From assembly GCF_014645315.1 (NCBI RefSeq), contig NZ_BMLQ01000001.1, positions 57,665 through 121,664 on the forward strand: 64,000 nt of DNA, in the 5' to 3' direction. Under the pieces are notes generated by a model. That model made no database searches. It was not told the origin of the DNA and worked only from the letters and a program-made list of their open reading frames with translations. The position numbers and the translations under genes were made by a program. Position 1 is the stretch's first letter. Each line of letters begins with the position of its first letter. Positions 17,800 to 27,469 of the stretch are shown in pieces. The stretch comes from Citricoccus zhacaiensis (GTDB lineage Bacteria > Actinomycetota > Actinomycetes > Actinomycetales > Micrococcaceae).

Positions 17800-19401
17800 T
17801 CAGTTGCCGCCCAGATACTTCTCGAACCCCTTGGGAAGGTTCAGCGACGACGGATCGAAGCCGCCGTCCGGACCACCCTCGGCGCCCTGACCGAAGGCAG
17901 AACCCGCGGCCGGGGAGCCGGATCGCTTGCGGCGGTCCTCGAGCTCACGCATCTCCTGGGCCGCCTTGGCCGGGTTGCCCGACTTGGGCTTGGTCTTCTT
18001 GCCCTTGCCCTTGCCCTTGCGGGCGCCGCCGGCCCCACCGGCTCCGCCTCCGGGCACCCCTGGCATCCCCGGCATGCCGCCGCCGGCCGCCATCTTCTTC
18101 ATCATCTTCTGGGCCTGGCCGAAGCGCTCCAGCAGGCCGTTGACCTCGGAGACCTGGACACCGGAGCCGCGGGCGATGCGGGCCCGGCGGGAGCCGTTGA
18201 TGATCTTGGGTGCCACCCGCTCGTGCGGGGTCATGGACCGGATGATGGCCTCGATGCGGTCGATCTGCCGCTCGTCGAACTGCTCGAGCTGCTGACGCAT
18301 GCCCTGGGCCCCCGGCATCATCATCAGGAGCTTCTTCATGGAGCCCATCTTCTTGATCTGCTGCATCTGATCAAGGAAGTCGTCGAGGGTGAAGTCCTCC
18401 TGGTCCACGAACTTCCGGGCCATCTTCTCGGCATCGGCCCGGTCCCAGTTGCGCTCGGCCTGCTCGATCAGGCTCATCACGTCACCCATGTCCAGGATGC
18501 GTGAGGCCATGCGGTCCGGGTGGAAGACCTCGAAATCGGAGAGGTTCTCACCCGTGGAGGCGAACATCACGGGCTTGCCCGTCACCGAGCGCACCGAGAG
18601 GGCCGCGCCGCCGCGAGCGTCGCCGTCGAGCTTGGAGAGCACCACGCCGGTGAAGCCGACGCCCTCGTTGAAGGCCTGGGCCGTGGCCACGGCGTCCTGG
18701 CCGATCATGGCGTCGAGGACGAAGAGGACCTCGTCCGGCTGGACCGCCGCCCGGATGTTCGCAGCCTGCTGCATGAGCTCGGCGTCCATGCCGAGACGGC
18801 CGGCGGTGTCCACGATCACGATGTCGTTGTACTTGGCTTTGGCCTCGGCCACGCCGTCCCGGGCCACCTGCACCGGGTCCCCGGTGGCATCCTCGAACTC
18901 GCTGGAGACGCCCGGGTGCGGTGCGTAGACCGGCACGCCGGCCCGCTCACCGTTGACCTGGAGCTGCTTGACCGCGTTGGGGCGCTGGAGGTCGGCGGCC
19001 ACCAGCATCGGGGTGTGGCCCTGTTCCTTCAGGTGCTTGGAGAGCTTGCCCGCGAGGGTGGTCTTACCCGCACCCTGCAGGCCGACGAGCATGATGACCG
19101 TCGGGGGGTTCTTCGCGAGGTTCAGCCGCCGTGTCTCACCACCGAGGATGGCGACGAGTTCCTCGTTGACGATCTTGACGACCTGCTGGCCGGGGTTCAG
19201 CGCCTGGCTGACCTCTTCGCCGAGGGCCCGCTCCTTGATGTGGCTGATGAATTCCCGCACCACCGGAACGGCGACGTCTGCATCCAGCAGGGCCCGGCGG
19301 ATCTCACGGGCGGTGGCGTCGATATCCGCTTCGGACAGGCGCCCCTTGCCCTTCAGGTTCTTGAAGGTGGCGGCCAGGCGATCGGACAGGGAGTTGAACA
19401 C
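17800..19401 (-). CDS. ffh: signal recognition particle protein Ffh
   Basis: The SRP54 GTPase, which binds signal sequences on ribosomes and hands them to FtsY. The 533-aa protein has an N-domain four-helix bundle, a G domain with Walker A (GLQGAGKTTLAGKL), DTAGR and TKLDGDARGG, and a methionine-rich M domain (MKKLLMMMPGAQGM). It ends in a Gly/Lys-rich low-complexity tail of about 90 residues. The start is a GTG with GGAAGAG upstream. ftsY lies 1.6 kb away with amtB between them. Confidence 0.96.
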   Translation of the reverse strand: MFNSLSDRLAATFKNLKGKGRLSEADIDATAREIRRALLDADVAVPVVREFISHIKERALGEEVSQALNPGQQVVKIVNEELVAILGGETRRLNLAKNPPTVIMLVGLQGAGKTTLAGKLSKHLKEQGHTPMLVAADLQRPNAVKQLQVNGERAGVPVYAPHPGVSSEFEDATGDPVQVARDGVAEAKAKYNDIVIVDTAGRLGMDAELMQQAANIRAAVQPDEVLFVLDAMIGQDAVATAQAFNEGVGFTGVVLSKLDGDARGGAALSVRSVTGKPVMFASTGENLSDFEVFHPDRMASRILDMGDVMSLIEQAERNWDRADAEKMARKFVDQEDFTLDDFLDQMQQIKKMGSMKKLLMMMPGAQGMRQQLEQFDERQIDRIEAIIRSMTPHERVAPKIINGSRRARIARGSGVQVSEVNGLLERFGQAQKMMKKMAAGGGMPGMPGVPGGGAGGAGGARKGKGKGKKTKPKSGNPAKAAQEMRELEDRRKRSGSPAAGSAFGQGAEGGPDGGFDPSSLNLPKGFEKYLGGN

Positions 19402-19472
19402 TGCGGTGCTCTTCCTTCGGTGGTGGGGAGTGGCGGCGGAAACTACCAGTTCCCAAGGGTATCAAGTCAGAC

Positions 19473-19508
19473 GGAGAGGGGCCCCGCTCGCTGGCGGGGC
19501 CCCTCTCC
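19473..19508 (-). terminator. terminator downstream of amtB
   Basis: Perfect 15-bp inverted repeat (19473-19487 and 19494-19508) with a 6-nt loop, 12 nt past the amtB stop and before ffh. There is no run of U after it. Confidence 0.7.
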
Positions 19509-19520
19509 GGACGTGACTCC

Positions 19521-20858
19521 CTACTTCACACCGACCGAGGTGGTCTCCCGCTCTGCCGGGGCCGAAGCGGCGACCGTCTCCTGTTCCCCGGTGTCCGGGG
19601 ATTCGGAATAGGACGTTCCCATCCCGCCGCCACCGAACTCGTAGGCGTTCTCGCTGTGCAGGGACCGGTCCAGGCCGGCCTCCTCCTCCTCGGCGGTGAC
19701 GCGCCACCCCATGGTGGCCTTGAGGGCGATTCCGATCACGAAGGTGACCACGCCGGCATAGACGACGGCGACCAGCACAGCCACCACCTGCGCCAGCAGC
19801 AGGGAGGCATCGCCGCCATAGAACAGTCCGGCGCGACCGTCCTCCATCGGCAGGCCGAGCAGGCCGATCATGACGGTGCCGATGATGCCCGCCACCAGGT
19901 GCAGTCCGACGACGTCCAGGGAATCATCGAAGCCGAGCTTGTACTTCAGGCCGACGGCCAGGGCACAGGCGGCACCGGCGATGAAGCCGATGATGAGGGC
20001 ACCCACGGGATCGACGAAGGCACAGGCCGGCGTGATGGCCACCAGTCCGGCCACGATCCCCGAGGCACTGCCGATCGAGGTGGCGCGCTTGCCGCGGATG
20101 CCTTCGGTCAGCAGCCAGCCGAGCATGGCGGCTGCCGGGGCCGCGAGGGTGTTGACCCAGATGAGGCCGGCTTCCGTGGCGTCGCCGGCGGCGCCGCCGT
20201 TGAAGCCGAACCAGCCGAACCACAGGAGAGTGGCGCCGAGCATCACGAAGGGGATGTTGTGGGGACGGTGCCCCGGGTCCGTGCCGAAGCCCTGACGCTT
20301 GCCGAGCAGCAGGGCGATGACCAAGGCGGCCACACCGGCGGAGATGTGGACGACCAGTCCACCGGCGAAGTCGACAGCCTCACCCACAGCGCTGCCGATG
20401 ACGCCGTCGGCGGAGAGCAGTCCACCGCCCCAGACCATGAAGGCCAGCGGACAGTAGACGGCGGTGACCCAGATCGGGACGAAGACCACCCAGGTACTGA
20501 ACTTGGCGCGGTCGGCGATGGCACCCGAGATCAGGGCGACCGTGATGATGGCGAAGGTGGCGCCGAAACCGATGCCGATCAGATCCTCGGTGCCGACGGC
20601 GCCATAGAGCCCGACGTCGGCGAAGGGGTTGCCGAACATCTCGGCGATGCCGTCACCGCCGGTCATGTTGTAGCCCCAGAGCACCCAGACCACGGCCACC
20701 AGGCCGATGGACACGAAGGACATCATCATCATGTTCAGGGCGGCCTTGGCACGGGTCAGGCCGCCATAGAAGAACGCCAATCCAGGGGTCATCAGCAGCA
20801 CCAGGGCGGCACACACCATGGTCCAGACATGCCCCGATGTCAGTTCAATCGTTTCCAC
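19521..20858 (-). CDS. amtB: ammonium transporter AmtB
   Basis: Eleven-helix membrane channel for ammonium. The 445-aa protein keeps the pore twin histidines (His171 in VVHISAGVAAL and His320 in GLHLVAG) and the conserved Asp163 near the binding site. The cytoplasmic tail is Glu/Thr-rich. The start is a GTG with GAGAGGAT upstream. In many actinobacteria amtB is followed by glnB and glnD; here a terminator and ffh follow directly. A GlnR-like operator is present upstream at 20974-21011. Confidence 0.95.
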   Translation of the reverse strand: METIELTSGHVWTMVCAALVLLMTPGLAFFYGGLTRAKAALNMMMMSFVSIGLVAVVWVLWGYNMTGGDGIAEMFGNPFADVGLYGAVGTEDLIGIGFGATFAIITVALISGAIADRAKFSTWVVFVPIWVTAVYCPLAFMVWGGGLLSADGVIGSAVGEAVDFAGGLVVHISAGVAALVIALLLGKRQGFGTDPGHRPHNIPFVMLGATLLWFGWFGFNGGAAGDATEAGLIWVNTLAAPAAAMLGWLLTEGIRGKRATSIGSASGIVAGLVAITPACAFVDPVGALIIGFIAGAACALAVGLKYKLGFDDSLDVVGLHLVAGIIGTVMIGLLGLPMEDGRAGLFYGGDASLLLAQVVAVLVAVVYAGVVTFVIGIALKATMGWRVTAEEEEAGLDRSLHSENAYEFGGGGMGTSYSESPDTGEQETVAASAPAERETTSVGVK

Positions 20859-20973
20859 TGTTCATCCTCTCGCCGAAGGACCACCCGTGGTTCCCGGGCG
20901 GGGATGGCCCGGGAGATCGTGCGGTGTCGCGACGGGTTGCGACCGGTCCCGCTTAAGAGAATGCGCGTGGTGT

Positions 20974-21011
20974 GTTTCACGGTCTTCGTCAGGTTGTTTC
21001 CCCGAGATGAC
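20974..21011 (-). promoter_or_regulatory. possible GlnR-type nitrogen operator before amtB
   Basis: On the minus strand GTCAT (21007-21011), a 6-nt spacer and GAAAC (20996-21000) match one GTnAC-n6-GAAAC half of the actinobacterial GlnR box. A second GAAAC (20974-20978) follows exactly 22 nt from the first, the repeat distance of GlnR sites. The second GTnAC element is poor. The site lies about 115-150 nt upstream of the amtB start. Confidence 0.4.
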
Positions 21012-21059
21012 GATCGCCCCGCACCGGTGAACAGCATGTTTCGCCGCAGGCCGTGGGGC

Positions 21060-22280
21060 TCAGTCGAGCAGGGCCTCCACGAAGCCCTCGGCGTTGAACG
21101 GGGCGAGATCATCCGGGCCCTCGCCCAGGCCGACGAGCTTGACCGGGACGCCGAGCTCGCGCTGGATGGCGACCACGATGCCACCCTTGGCGGTGCCGTC
21201 CAGCTTGGTCAGGGCGATGCCGGTGATGTTGACGACCTCGGCGAAGACCTTGGCCTGGGCCAGGCCGTTCTGTCCGGTGGTGGCGTCCAGGACGAGCAAC
21301 ACCTCGTCCACGGCGGCCTGCTTCTCGATGACGCGCTTGATCTTGCCCAGCTCGTCCATGAGGTTGGCCTTGTTCTGCAGGCGCCCGGCGGTATCCACGA
21401 TCACCACGTCGGCCTCCTGCTCGATGCCGGTCTTCACGGCCTCGAAGGCCACCGAGGCCGGGTCGGCGCCATCCTCGAAGGAGCGGACGGTGTCCACACC
21501 CACGCGGGCTCCCCACGTGGCCAGCTGCTCGGCGGCGGCAGCACGGAAGGTGTCAGCGGCGCCGAAGACGACATGGCGGTCCTCGGCCACGAGCACCCGC
21601 CCGATCTTGCCGACGGTGGTGGTCTTGCCGACGCCGTTGACGCCGACGACCATCATGACGGCCGGGCGGCCATCCTTGCGGGAGGCGTCCAGGCGGCGGT
21701 CCATGGTCGGATCCACCATCTTGACCAACTCCTCGTGGAGCATGGCCTTGACCTGCTGGGGGTCGCGGGAACCCTCCACCGTGACGCGTTCGCGCAGGTT
21801 GTCCACGAGTTCCATGGTGGGCTCGGTGCCGAGGTCCGCCAGCAGGAGGGTCTCCTCCACCTCGTCCCAGACGTCATCCGTGATGTTGTCCGTGGACAGC
21901 AGCGCCAAGAGGCCCTTGCCGAAGATGCTGTTGGACTTGGCCAGGCGTGCACGCAGCCGCGCCAGGCGGCCGGCGGCGGGAGCCGGTGTCTCCAGCTCGG
22001 GGGCGGTCGGCGCCTCGGTCTCCACCACGTCCGTGGCGGGCACGGGGGCGGCGACCGGCGCCTCGGGTTCGGCGACCGCGGTACCCGCAGGGCCGGCGTC
22101 GTCCGTCTCCGGACGATCGAGGACCGCGGTGCTTCCGCTACCGGTGGGCCCCGGGTCATTGGCATCACGAGTGGTCGGGTAGATGCCCCGGGGACGCTTG
22201 GGCTTGCGGTCGATGAAGACCAGCAGGACCAGGCCGACGAGCAGGACAGAGGCAAGCGAAATCAAGATGATCGGATCCAC
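21060..22280 (-). CDS. ftsY: SRP receptor FtsY
   Basis: GTPase receptor for SRP at the membrane. The 406-aa protein has an N-terminal membrane segment (residues 3-22), then an acidic Ala/Pro/Glu-rich linker (about 30-105). An N domain is followed by a G domain with GVNGVGKTTTVGK, DTAGRLQNK and TKLDGTAKGG. It belongs to the same GTPase subfamily as the nearby Ffh. The start is a GTG at 22280, just before the divergent MFS gene. Confidence 0.95.
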   Translation of the reverse strand: MDPIILISLASVLLVGLVLLVFIDRKPKRPRGIYPTTRDANDPGPTGSGSTAVLDRPETDDAGPAGTAVAEPEAPVAAPVPATDVVETEAPTAPELETPAPAAGRLARLRARLAKSNSIFGKGLLALLSTDNITDDVWDEVEETLLLADLGTEPTMELVDNLRERVTVEGSRDPQQVKAMLHEELVKMVDPTMDRRLDASRKDGRPAVMMVVGVNGVGKTTTVGKIGRVLVAEDRHVVFGAADTFRAAAAEQLATWGARVGVDTVRSFEDGADPASVAFEAVKTGIEQEADVVIVDTAGRLQNKANLMDELGKIKRVIEKQAAVDEVLLVLDATTGQNGLAQAKVFAEVVNITGIALTKLDGTAKGGIVVAIQRELGVPVKLVGLGEGPDDLAPFNAEGFVEALLD

Positions 22281-22394
22281 CGGACCAGTCTGTCACAGCT
22301 CTTCGGCTGACTCGCGATGGTACGCCGCGGCCCGTCGCGGCCGAAGCGGGCAGGGCAGGCCGGCCGGCCGGCCACAGGTGGCAAGATGGGGATC

Positions 22395-23711
22395 ATGGCG
22401 CGCACGAGGAACACCGGTCAGGAGCGGGAGCGGCTTCCCATCCCCCGGGAGATCAAGGTCCTCATCGTCGCCGCCTTCGTCATCGCCATCGGCTTCGGCA
22501 TCATCGCGCCGGTGCTGCCCCAATACGCCCAGTCGTTCAACGCCTCCGCCACGGCCGTCTCCGCCGTCGTCTCCGCCTTCGGGCTCACCCGGTTGCTGTT
22601 CGCCCCGTTCTCCGGGCGCCTGACGAGCCGGTTCGGCGAGACCCCGGCCTACATGGCCGGAGTGCTGGTCGTCTCGCTGTCCATGTTCCTCATCGCGTTC
22701 TCGCAGGACTATTGGCAGCTGTTGGTCTTCCGTGCGCTCGGCGGCATCGGATCCACCCTGTTCACGGTGTCCGCGATGGCGTTCCTGGCCCGGAAGGCAC
22801 CCCCGAGTATCCGCGGCCGGGTCTCCGGGGCCTACGCCTCGGCATTCCTGATCGGCAACATCGCCGGCCCGGTGGTCGGCTCGGTGCTGGCGGTCTTCGG
22901 CTACCGGGTGCCCTTCCTGATCTACGGCACGGCCCTGGTGGTCGCCGCCGGACTGGTGTTCTTCCTGCTGCGGGACTCCCGGCTCGCTGACCGCGGCAAG
23001 CCCGACACCCGGCCGGACATGAAGTTGGCCGAGGCCTGGGAGCGTCCGGCATTCCGCGCGGCGCTGACCTCCTTCTTCGCCAATGGCTGGGCGACCTTCG
23101 GCGTGCGCAACTCCCTGACACCGCTGCTGGCCGCCACCGCCTTCACGGGGACCGCGTTCTGGCTCGACGGACCGCAGATCGCCGGTGCCGCCCTGTCCCT
23201 CTTCGCGGTCGGCAACATCGCCGCGGTCACGTTCTCCTCGCGGCTGTCCGACGTCCACGGCCGCAAACCCCTGATCATCATCGGCCTCCTGGTGGCCGCG
23301 GCGGGCACCGCCGTGATCGGCTGGATGGACAACCCGTGGCTGTTCCTCGCGCTGTGCGTGGTGGCCGGAGCCGGCACGGGCACGCTCAATGCGCCACAGC
23401 AAGCCGCCGTGGCGGACATCGTGGGCCAGGAGCGCAAGGCCGGCCCCGTGATGTCCACCGCCCAGATGGCCTCCGACCTCGGGGCGATCTCGGGTCCGCT
23501 GATCGCCGGCCTGGTGGTGGACGCGGCCGGTTTCGGCTGGGCTTTCCTGCTCACCGGCGGCATCCTGGCCGTGGGCGCCATCTCGTGGGCCTTCGCCCCG
23601 GAGACCAATCTGCCGGTGGTGCCGGGTGGCCCCCGGACGGGCGTCCTGCCGAAGGTCAGCTCGAGGGTCAGTCCCCCGGAGCGGCCCGCACCGCCTCCAG
23701 ACGCTGGCTGA
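22395..23711 (+). CDS. MFS transporter
   Basis: Membrane protein of 438 aa with about 12 hydrophobic helices and the MFS signature in loop 2-3 (GRLTSRFGE) and again in the second half (RLSDVHGRKPL). Such proteins export drugs or small metabolites by proton antiport; the substrate is unknown. It is transcribed away from ftsY. Its 3' end overlaps the convergent smc gene by 44 nt. The ATG at 22395 is chosen over one at 22386 because GGGGA lies just upstream. Confidence 0.88.
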   Translation: MARTRNTGQERERLPIPREIKVLIVAAFVIAIGFGIIAPVLPQYAQSFNASATAVSAVVSAFGLTRLLFAPFSGRLTSRFGETPAYMAGVLVVSLSMFLIAFSQDYWQLLVFRALGGIGSTLFTVSAMAFLARKAPPSIRGRVSGAYASAFLIGNIAGPVVGSVLAVFGYRVPFLIYGTALVVAAGLVFFLLRDSRLADRGKPDTRPDMKLAEAWERPAFRAALTSFFANGWATFGVRNSLTPLLAATAFTGTAFWLDGPQIAGAALSLFAVGNIAAVTFSSRLSDVHGRKPLIIIGLLVAAAGTAVIGWMDNPWLFLALCVVAGAGTGTLNAPQQAAVADIVGQERKAGPVMSTAQMASDLGAISGPLIAGLVVDAAGFGWAFLLTGGILAVGAISWAFAPETNLPVVPGGPRTGVLPKVSSRVSPPERPAPPPDAG

Positions 23712-26700
23712 TGACGGTGCTGACGCCGTCCCCGCGCATGGAGACGCCGTAGAGCGCGTCCGCGACCTCCATGGTGCGCTTCTGGTGGGTGATGATGATC
23801 AGCTGACTGTCCTGCTGCAGTTCCCGGAAGATCTCCAGCAGCCGTCCGAGGTTGGTGTCATCCAGGGCGGCCTCCACCTCGTCCATCACGTAGAACGGGC
23901 TGGGCCGGGCCTTGAAGATCGCGACGAGCATGGCGACGGCGGCCAGTGAGCGCTCACCGCCGGACAGCAGGGACAGCCGCTTGACCTTCTTGCCCGCGGG
24001 CCGGGCCTCCACCTCGACGCCGGACTCGAGCAGGTTGTCCGGATCCGTCAGGAACAGCCGCCCCTCGCCGCCGGGGAACAGGGTGGCGAAGACGTGCTGG
24101 AACTGGGCGGCGGTGTCCTCGAACGCGGCGGAGAACACCCGCAGCACCGTGTCATCCACATCCTGGATGATCTTCAGCAGGTCCCGGCGGCTGGAGTCCA
24201 GGTCCTCGAGCTGACCGGACAGGAAGCGGTGCCGTTCCTCCACGGCGGCATACTCCTCCAGCGCCAGCGGGTTGACCCGGCCCAGGGCGGACAGTTCGCG
24301 CTCGGCCCGGCGCAGCCGCTTCTGCTGTTCCGCACGGTCGTACGGCACCGTCTCGGGCTCGCTGTGCGAATCAGGCTCGGCGGCGGCAGCTACGCCAGAA
24401 CCGGACCCGACGGCAGCATCGGCCTCGGTCTCGGTCTCCTCCGCGGGCGGCGCCAGCGGGACCGGCAGGTGCGGGCCGAAGTGCTCGAGCAGGTAGTCCC
24501 CGGTCATGCCGAGGTCATCGAGGGACTTCTCCCGCAACTGGTCCAGCTTGAGCTGCTGTTCCTGCCGGGCCATCCGGGCCGCGTGCAACCGGTCCTTGGC
24601 CTGGGCCGCCACCGAGCGGTGGTGGTCAGCGGTGCGCTGGAGCTGTTGACGCCGCACCGAGAGGTCCTCGCCACGGCGATCCAGTTCCGTGCGGTCCCGA
24701 TCAGCACGGGCGACGGCGTCCTGCACCCGTTCCAGGGCCTGGGCCAGTGCCTGCGAGACCGCTGAGATCCGGGTCAGCCAGGCCCGACGCTTCTGCTCGG
24801 CCCGCTCCCGCTCCTGGTGGGCCAGCGTGGCCGCCGAGACCTGGCGGCGCGCCTGCTCGGCCCGCGCGACGAGCTGGGACCGACTGGTCTCGGCGGCCCT
24901 CAGGGCCAATCTCGCCTCGGTCTCCCGGTGCCGGGCGAGGCCGGCCTGCTCCTCCGCCCTGTCCCGTGCCTCCGGGTCGGGACTGGCCGCCGTGTCTTCA
25001 GTCGACGCGTCCGTGGTCGAATCGTCCGCACTGGTCGGTTCCGCGGCGGCGGTCTGGGCCCGCCGCGCTTCCTCCTCGGCCTGCCCGACGCCGGCCGTCG
25101 CCTCCGAGAGGCGGTCCCGCAGGGCCGTGAGCTCGGCACGCTGGCGTTCCACGCCGTCGTCGGCATGGGCCAGCTGTTGATTGAGCCGGGCCAGCTCCTC
25201 GGTGACGGCCGTGAAGCGGGCGTCGGAGGCGTCGAGGGCCTCGAGTGCAGCAGTCTCGGCGGTGGTGGCCTGCTCGGCCTCCCGGGCCAGCCCGGAGCGC
25301 TGGAATCGAAGCCGCTCGACCTCATGGGTCGCCTGCTCCGCCACACCGGCCGCCTGGTCCGCCGCCGCCTTACGCTCCAGCCGACTGCCGGATCCGGCCC
25401 CGCGGCCGTCCGCCCATCCCGGACCGACCACGTGGCCGTCCCGGGTGGCCAGGCGGAGCGGCACACCCCGGTAGAGCGCCGGAAGCCGTCCGCCGTCCAG
25501 GAGTGCGGTGGCCGTGGCCAGGTCCTCCACGAGCACTGTCCCGGCCAGCAGGGAACGCACGGTGTCCGCGATCAAGTGTTCTGCGCTCGACGGTTCCGCG
25601 GTGGCGCCGGCGGTCCCGGTCTCCCCCTCGGGAAACCGGACCACGGACCCCGCGTCCATCGCTTCCTCGGGGAGGTCCTCCCCCGGCCCGGCGGAGTCGG
25701 CGGTGGGGATCGTGGACGCGGCTGAACCATCCGTGCCAGGCACCCAGGGGAACAGCAGTCGCGCGTCCGCTGCGCCGGCGTCGGCCAACCGACCCGCCGC
25801 CTCAACGGCCGGGGCGAGGCCGTCGAGGACGAGCTGCTCCGCAGGTCCGCCGAGGGCAGCAGCGATGGCGGCCTCCCAGCCGCCCTCCACGGTCAGGACC
25901 TCGGCGAGGGCGGTGGGGGCCAGGTCCCCGAGAGCCATGACGGCGGCACCGGCCTCCGGCTGGAGGGCCTCGGCCAGGGCATCCCGCCGGGCCAGGGCGG
26001 CACCATGGGCCGATTCGGCGGCGGCCAGCGCCTCGTCGAGCCGGGCCAGGCGTTCCTGCAGCCGATCGGCGGCCTCGGCGGCCGCCTCGTAGGTCGCGTC
26101 GAGTTCCTCCTCGGAATCAAGCGAGCCGGCCAGACGATTCTGGTGGTCGGCCAGTTCGGAGCGCAGGGACTGAGCGGCCCGCTCACTCTCCGTCAGCCGG
26201 GCGGTGGCCTTCTCCCACTGCGTCCGAAGGGACTGCTCGGTCGCCTTGGCGGCCTCGATGCGACCCGCCGCGACGGCGGCCGCCTGGCGCCGGTCCGCGG
26301 CCTGTTGCAGGAGACGCGTGTAGGTCTCCGATGCCGCCCGGGCCGCGGCTTCGGCACGTTGCCGCTCTGTGGAGGCCCGCTCGAGCTCTGACTGGGCCGT
26401 CTCCACGGCGGTCTCGGCCTCACCCGCCTCGGTGCCGGCCCGGTCGGCGAGGTCCCGCGCGGTGTCCGGGTCCGGGCCCGACGGTGCCGGGACCGGCTGA
26501 CTGCGAGAGCGTTCCCGCTCGGCGGCCACGGCACCCAGGGAACGGTACCGTTCGGCCAGGGTCGAGAGCCGGTACCAATGGTCACGGGCGGCCGCAGAGG
26601 CCTGCCCGGCCGTGGCGACGTCCGTGGCCAGCTCGGCTGCGGCCTCCTCGGCCCGAGTGACCTCGGCCTCGGCGGTGGAGACAGCCTGCTCGAGTTCCTG

Positions 26701-27444
26701 GTCTCCGGCGCCCAGCTGCTCCAGGGCCGCCTGCTGCCGGAACAGGTCGTCCGCGAGCAGGCGGGACCGGGCATCACGGACGTCGAACTGGATACGCTGC
26801 GCCTTGCGGGCGGTCTTGGCCTGCTTGGACAACGGCCCCAGCTGACGGCGCACCTCCTCGGAGAGGTCCCGGACACGGTCCAGGTTCGTACGCATCGACT
26901 CGAGCTTGCGGACGCTGCGCTCCTTGCGCCGGCGGTGCTTCAGCACCCCCGATGCCTCCTCGATGAAACCGCGGCGCTCCTCCGGACTGGCCTGCAGGAT
27001 CCGGTCCAGCTGGCCCTGCCCCACGATCACGTGCATCTCCCGGCCGAGGCCGGAGTCGGACAGCAGCTCCTGGATGTCGAGCAGTCGGCAGGAACTGCCG
27101 TTGATGGCGTACTCGGATCCCCCGCTGCGGAACAGCGTGCGGGAGATGGTGACCTCCGAGTACTCGATCGGCAGGGCGCCGTCGGCGTTGTCGATGGTCA
27201 GGGACACCTGGGCGCGGCCCAGCGGGGCCCGCCCGGAGGTGCCGGCGAAGATGACGTCCTCCATCTTCCCGCCGCGCAGGTTCTTCACACCCTGCTCCCC
27301 CATCACCCAGGAGAGGGCGTCCACCACGTTGGACTTGCCCGAGCCGTTGGGGCCCACCACGGCGGTCACACCGGGTTCGAAGTGGAAGGTGGTGGCCGAG
27401 GCGAAGGACTTGAAGCCGCGGACCGTCAACGTCTTCAGGTACAT
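23668..27444 (-). CDS. smc: chromosome segregation protein SMC
   Basis: Condensin ATPase of 1258 aa. The N-terminal head has GFKSFA and Walker A (GPNGSGKSNVVDAL). There are two long coiled coils around a hinge (about residues 515-690). The C-terminal head has the signature LSGGERSLAAVAML and Walker B (FYVMDEVEAALDD). It is about 70 residues longer than usual because of an enlarged hinge and Ala/Glu-rich coiled-coil insertions. The ATG at 27444 gives the conserved start MYLKTLTVRGFKSFA. It ends inside the convergent MFS gene. Upstream, where mutM would usually lie in relatives, the polysaccharide region begins. Confidence 0.96.
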   Translation of the reverse strand: MYLKTLTVRGFKSFASATTFHFEPGVTAVVGPNGSGKSNVVDALSWVMGEQGVKNLRGGKMEDVIFAGTSGRAPLGRAQVSLTIDNADGALPIEYSEVTISRTLFRSGGSEYAINGSSCRLLDIQELLSDSGLGREMHVIVGQGQLDRILQASPEERRGFIEEASGVLKHRRRKERSVRKLESMRTNLDRVRDLSEEVRRQLGPLSKQAKTARKAQRIQFDVRDARSRLLADDLFRQQAALEQLGAGDQELEQAVSTAEAEVTRAEEAAAELATDVATAGQASAAARDHWYRLSTLAERYRSLGAVAAERERSRSQPVPAPSGPDPDTARDLADRAGTEAGEAETAVETAQSELERASTERQRAEAAARAASETYTRLLQQAADRRQAAAVAAGRIEAAKATEQSLRTQWEKATARLTESERAAQSLRSELADHQNRLAGSLDSEEELDATYEAAAEAADRLQERLARLDEALAAAESAHGAALARRDALAEALQPEAGAAVMALGDLAPTALAEVLTVEGGWEAAIAAALGGPAEQLVLDGLAPAVEAAGRLADAGAADARLLFPWVPGTDGSAASTIPTADSAGPGEDLPEEAMDAGSVVRFPEGETGTAGATAEPSSAEHLIADTVRSLLAGTVLVEDLATATALLDGGRLPALYRGVPLRLATRDGHVVGPGWADGRGAGSGSRLERKAAADQAAGVAEQATHEVERLRFQRSGLAREAEQATTAETAALEALDASDARFTAVTEELARLNQQLAHADDGVERQRAELTALRDRLSEATAGVGQAEEEARRAQTAAAEPTSADDSTTDASTEDTAASPDPEARDRAEEQAGLARHRETEARLALRAAETSRSQLVARAEQARRQVSAATLAHQERERAEQKRRAWLTRISAVSQALAQALERVQDAVARADRDRTELDRRGEDLSVRRQQLQRTADHHRSVAAQAKDRLHAARMARQEQQLKLDQLREKSLDDLGMTGDYLLEHFGPHLPVPLAPPAEETETEADAAVGSGSGVAAAAEPDSHSEPETVPYDRAEQQKRLRRAERELSALGRVNPLALEEYAAVEERHRFLSGQLEDLDSSRRDLLKIIQDVDDTVLRVFSAAFEDTAAQFQHVFATLFPGGEGRLFLTDPDNLLESGVEVEARPAGKKVKRLSLLSGGERSLAAVAMLVAIFKARPSPFYVMDEVEAALDDTNLGRLLEIFRELQQDSQLIIITHQKRTMEVADALYGVSMRGDGVSTVISQRLEAVRAAPGD

Positions 27445-27469
27445 GGGCGTTGGGTCTCGTGATGCAGGG

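Noticed and set aside
19656-22310. 884-codon open frame on the plus strand
   Set aside because: It spans antisense to amtB and ftsY and reads as low-complexity Gly/Asp/His/Gln; both minus-strand genes have clear family motifs.
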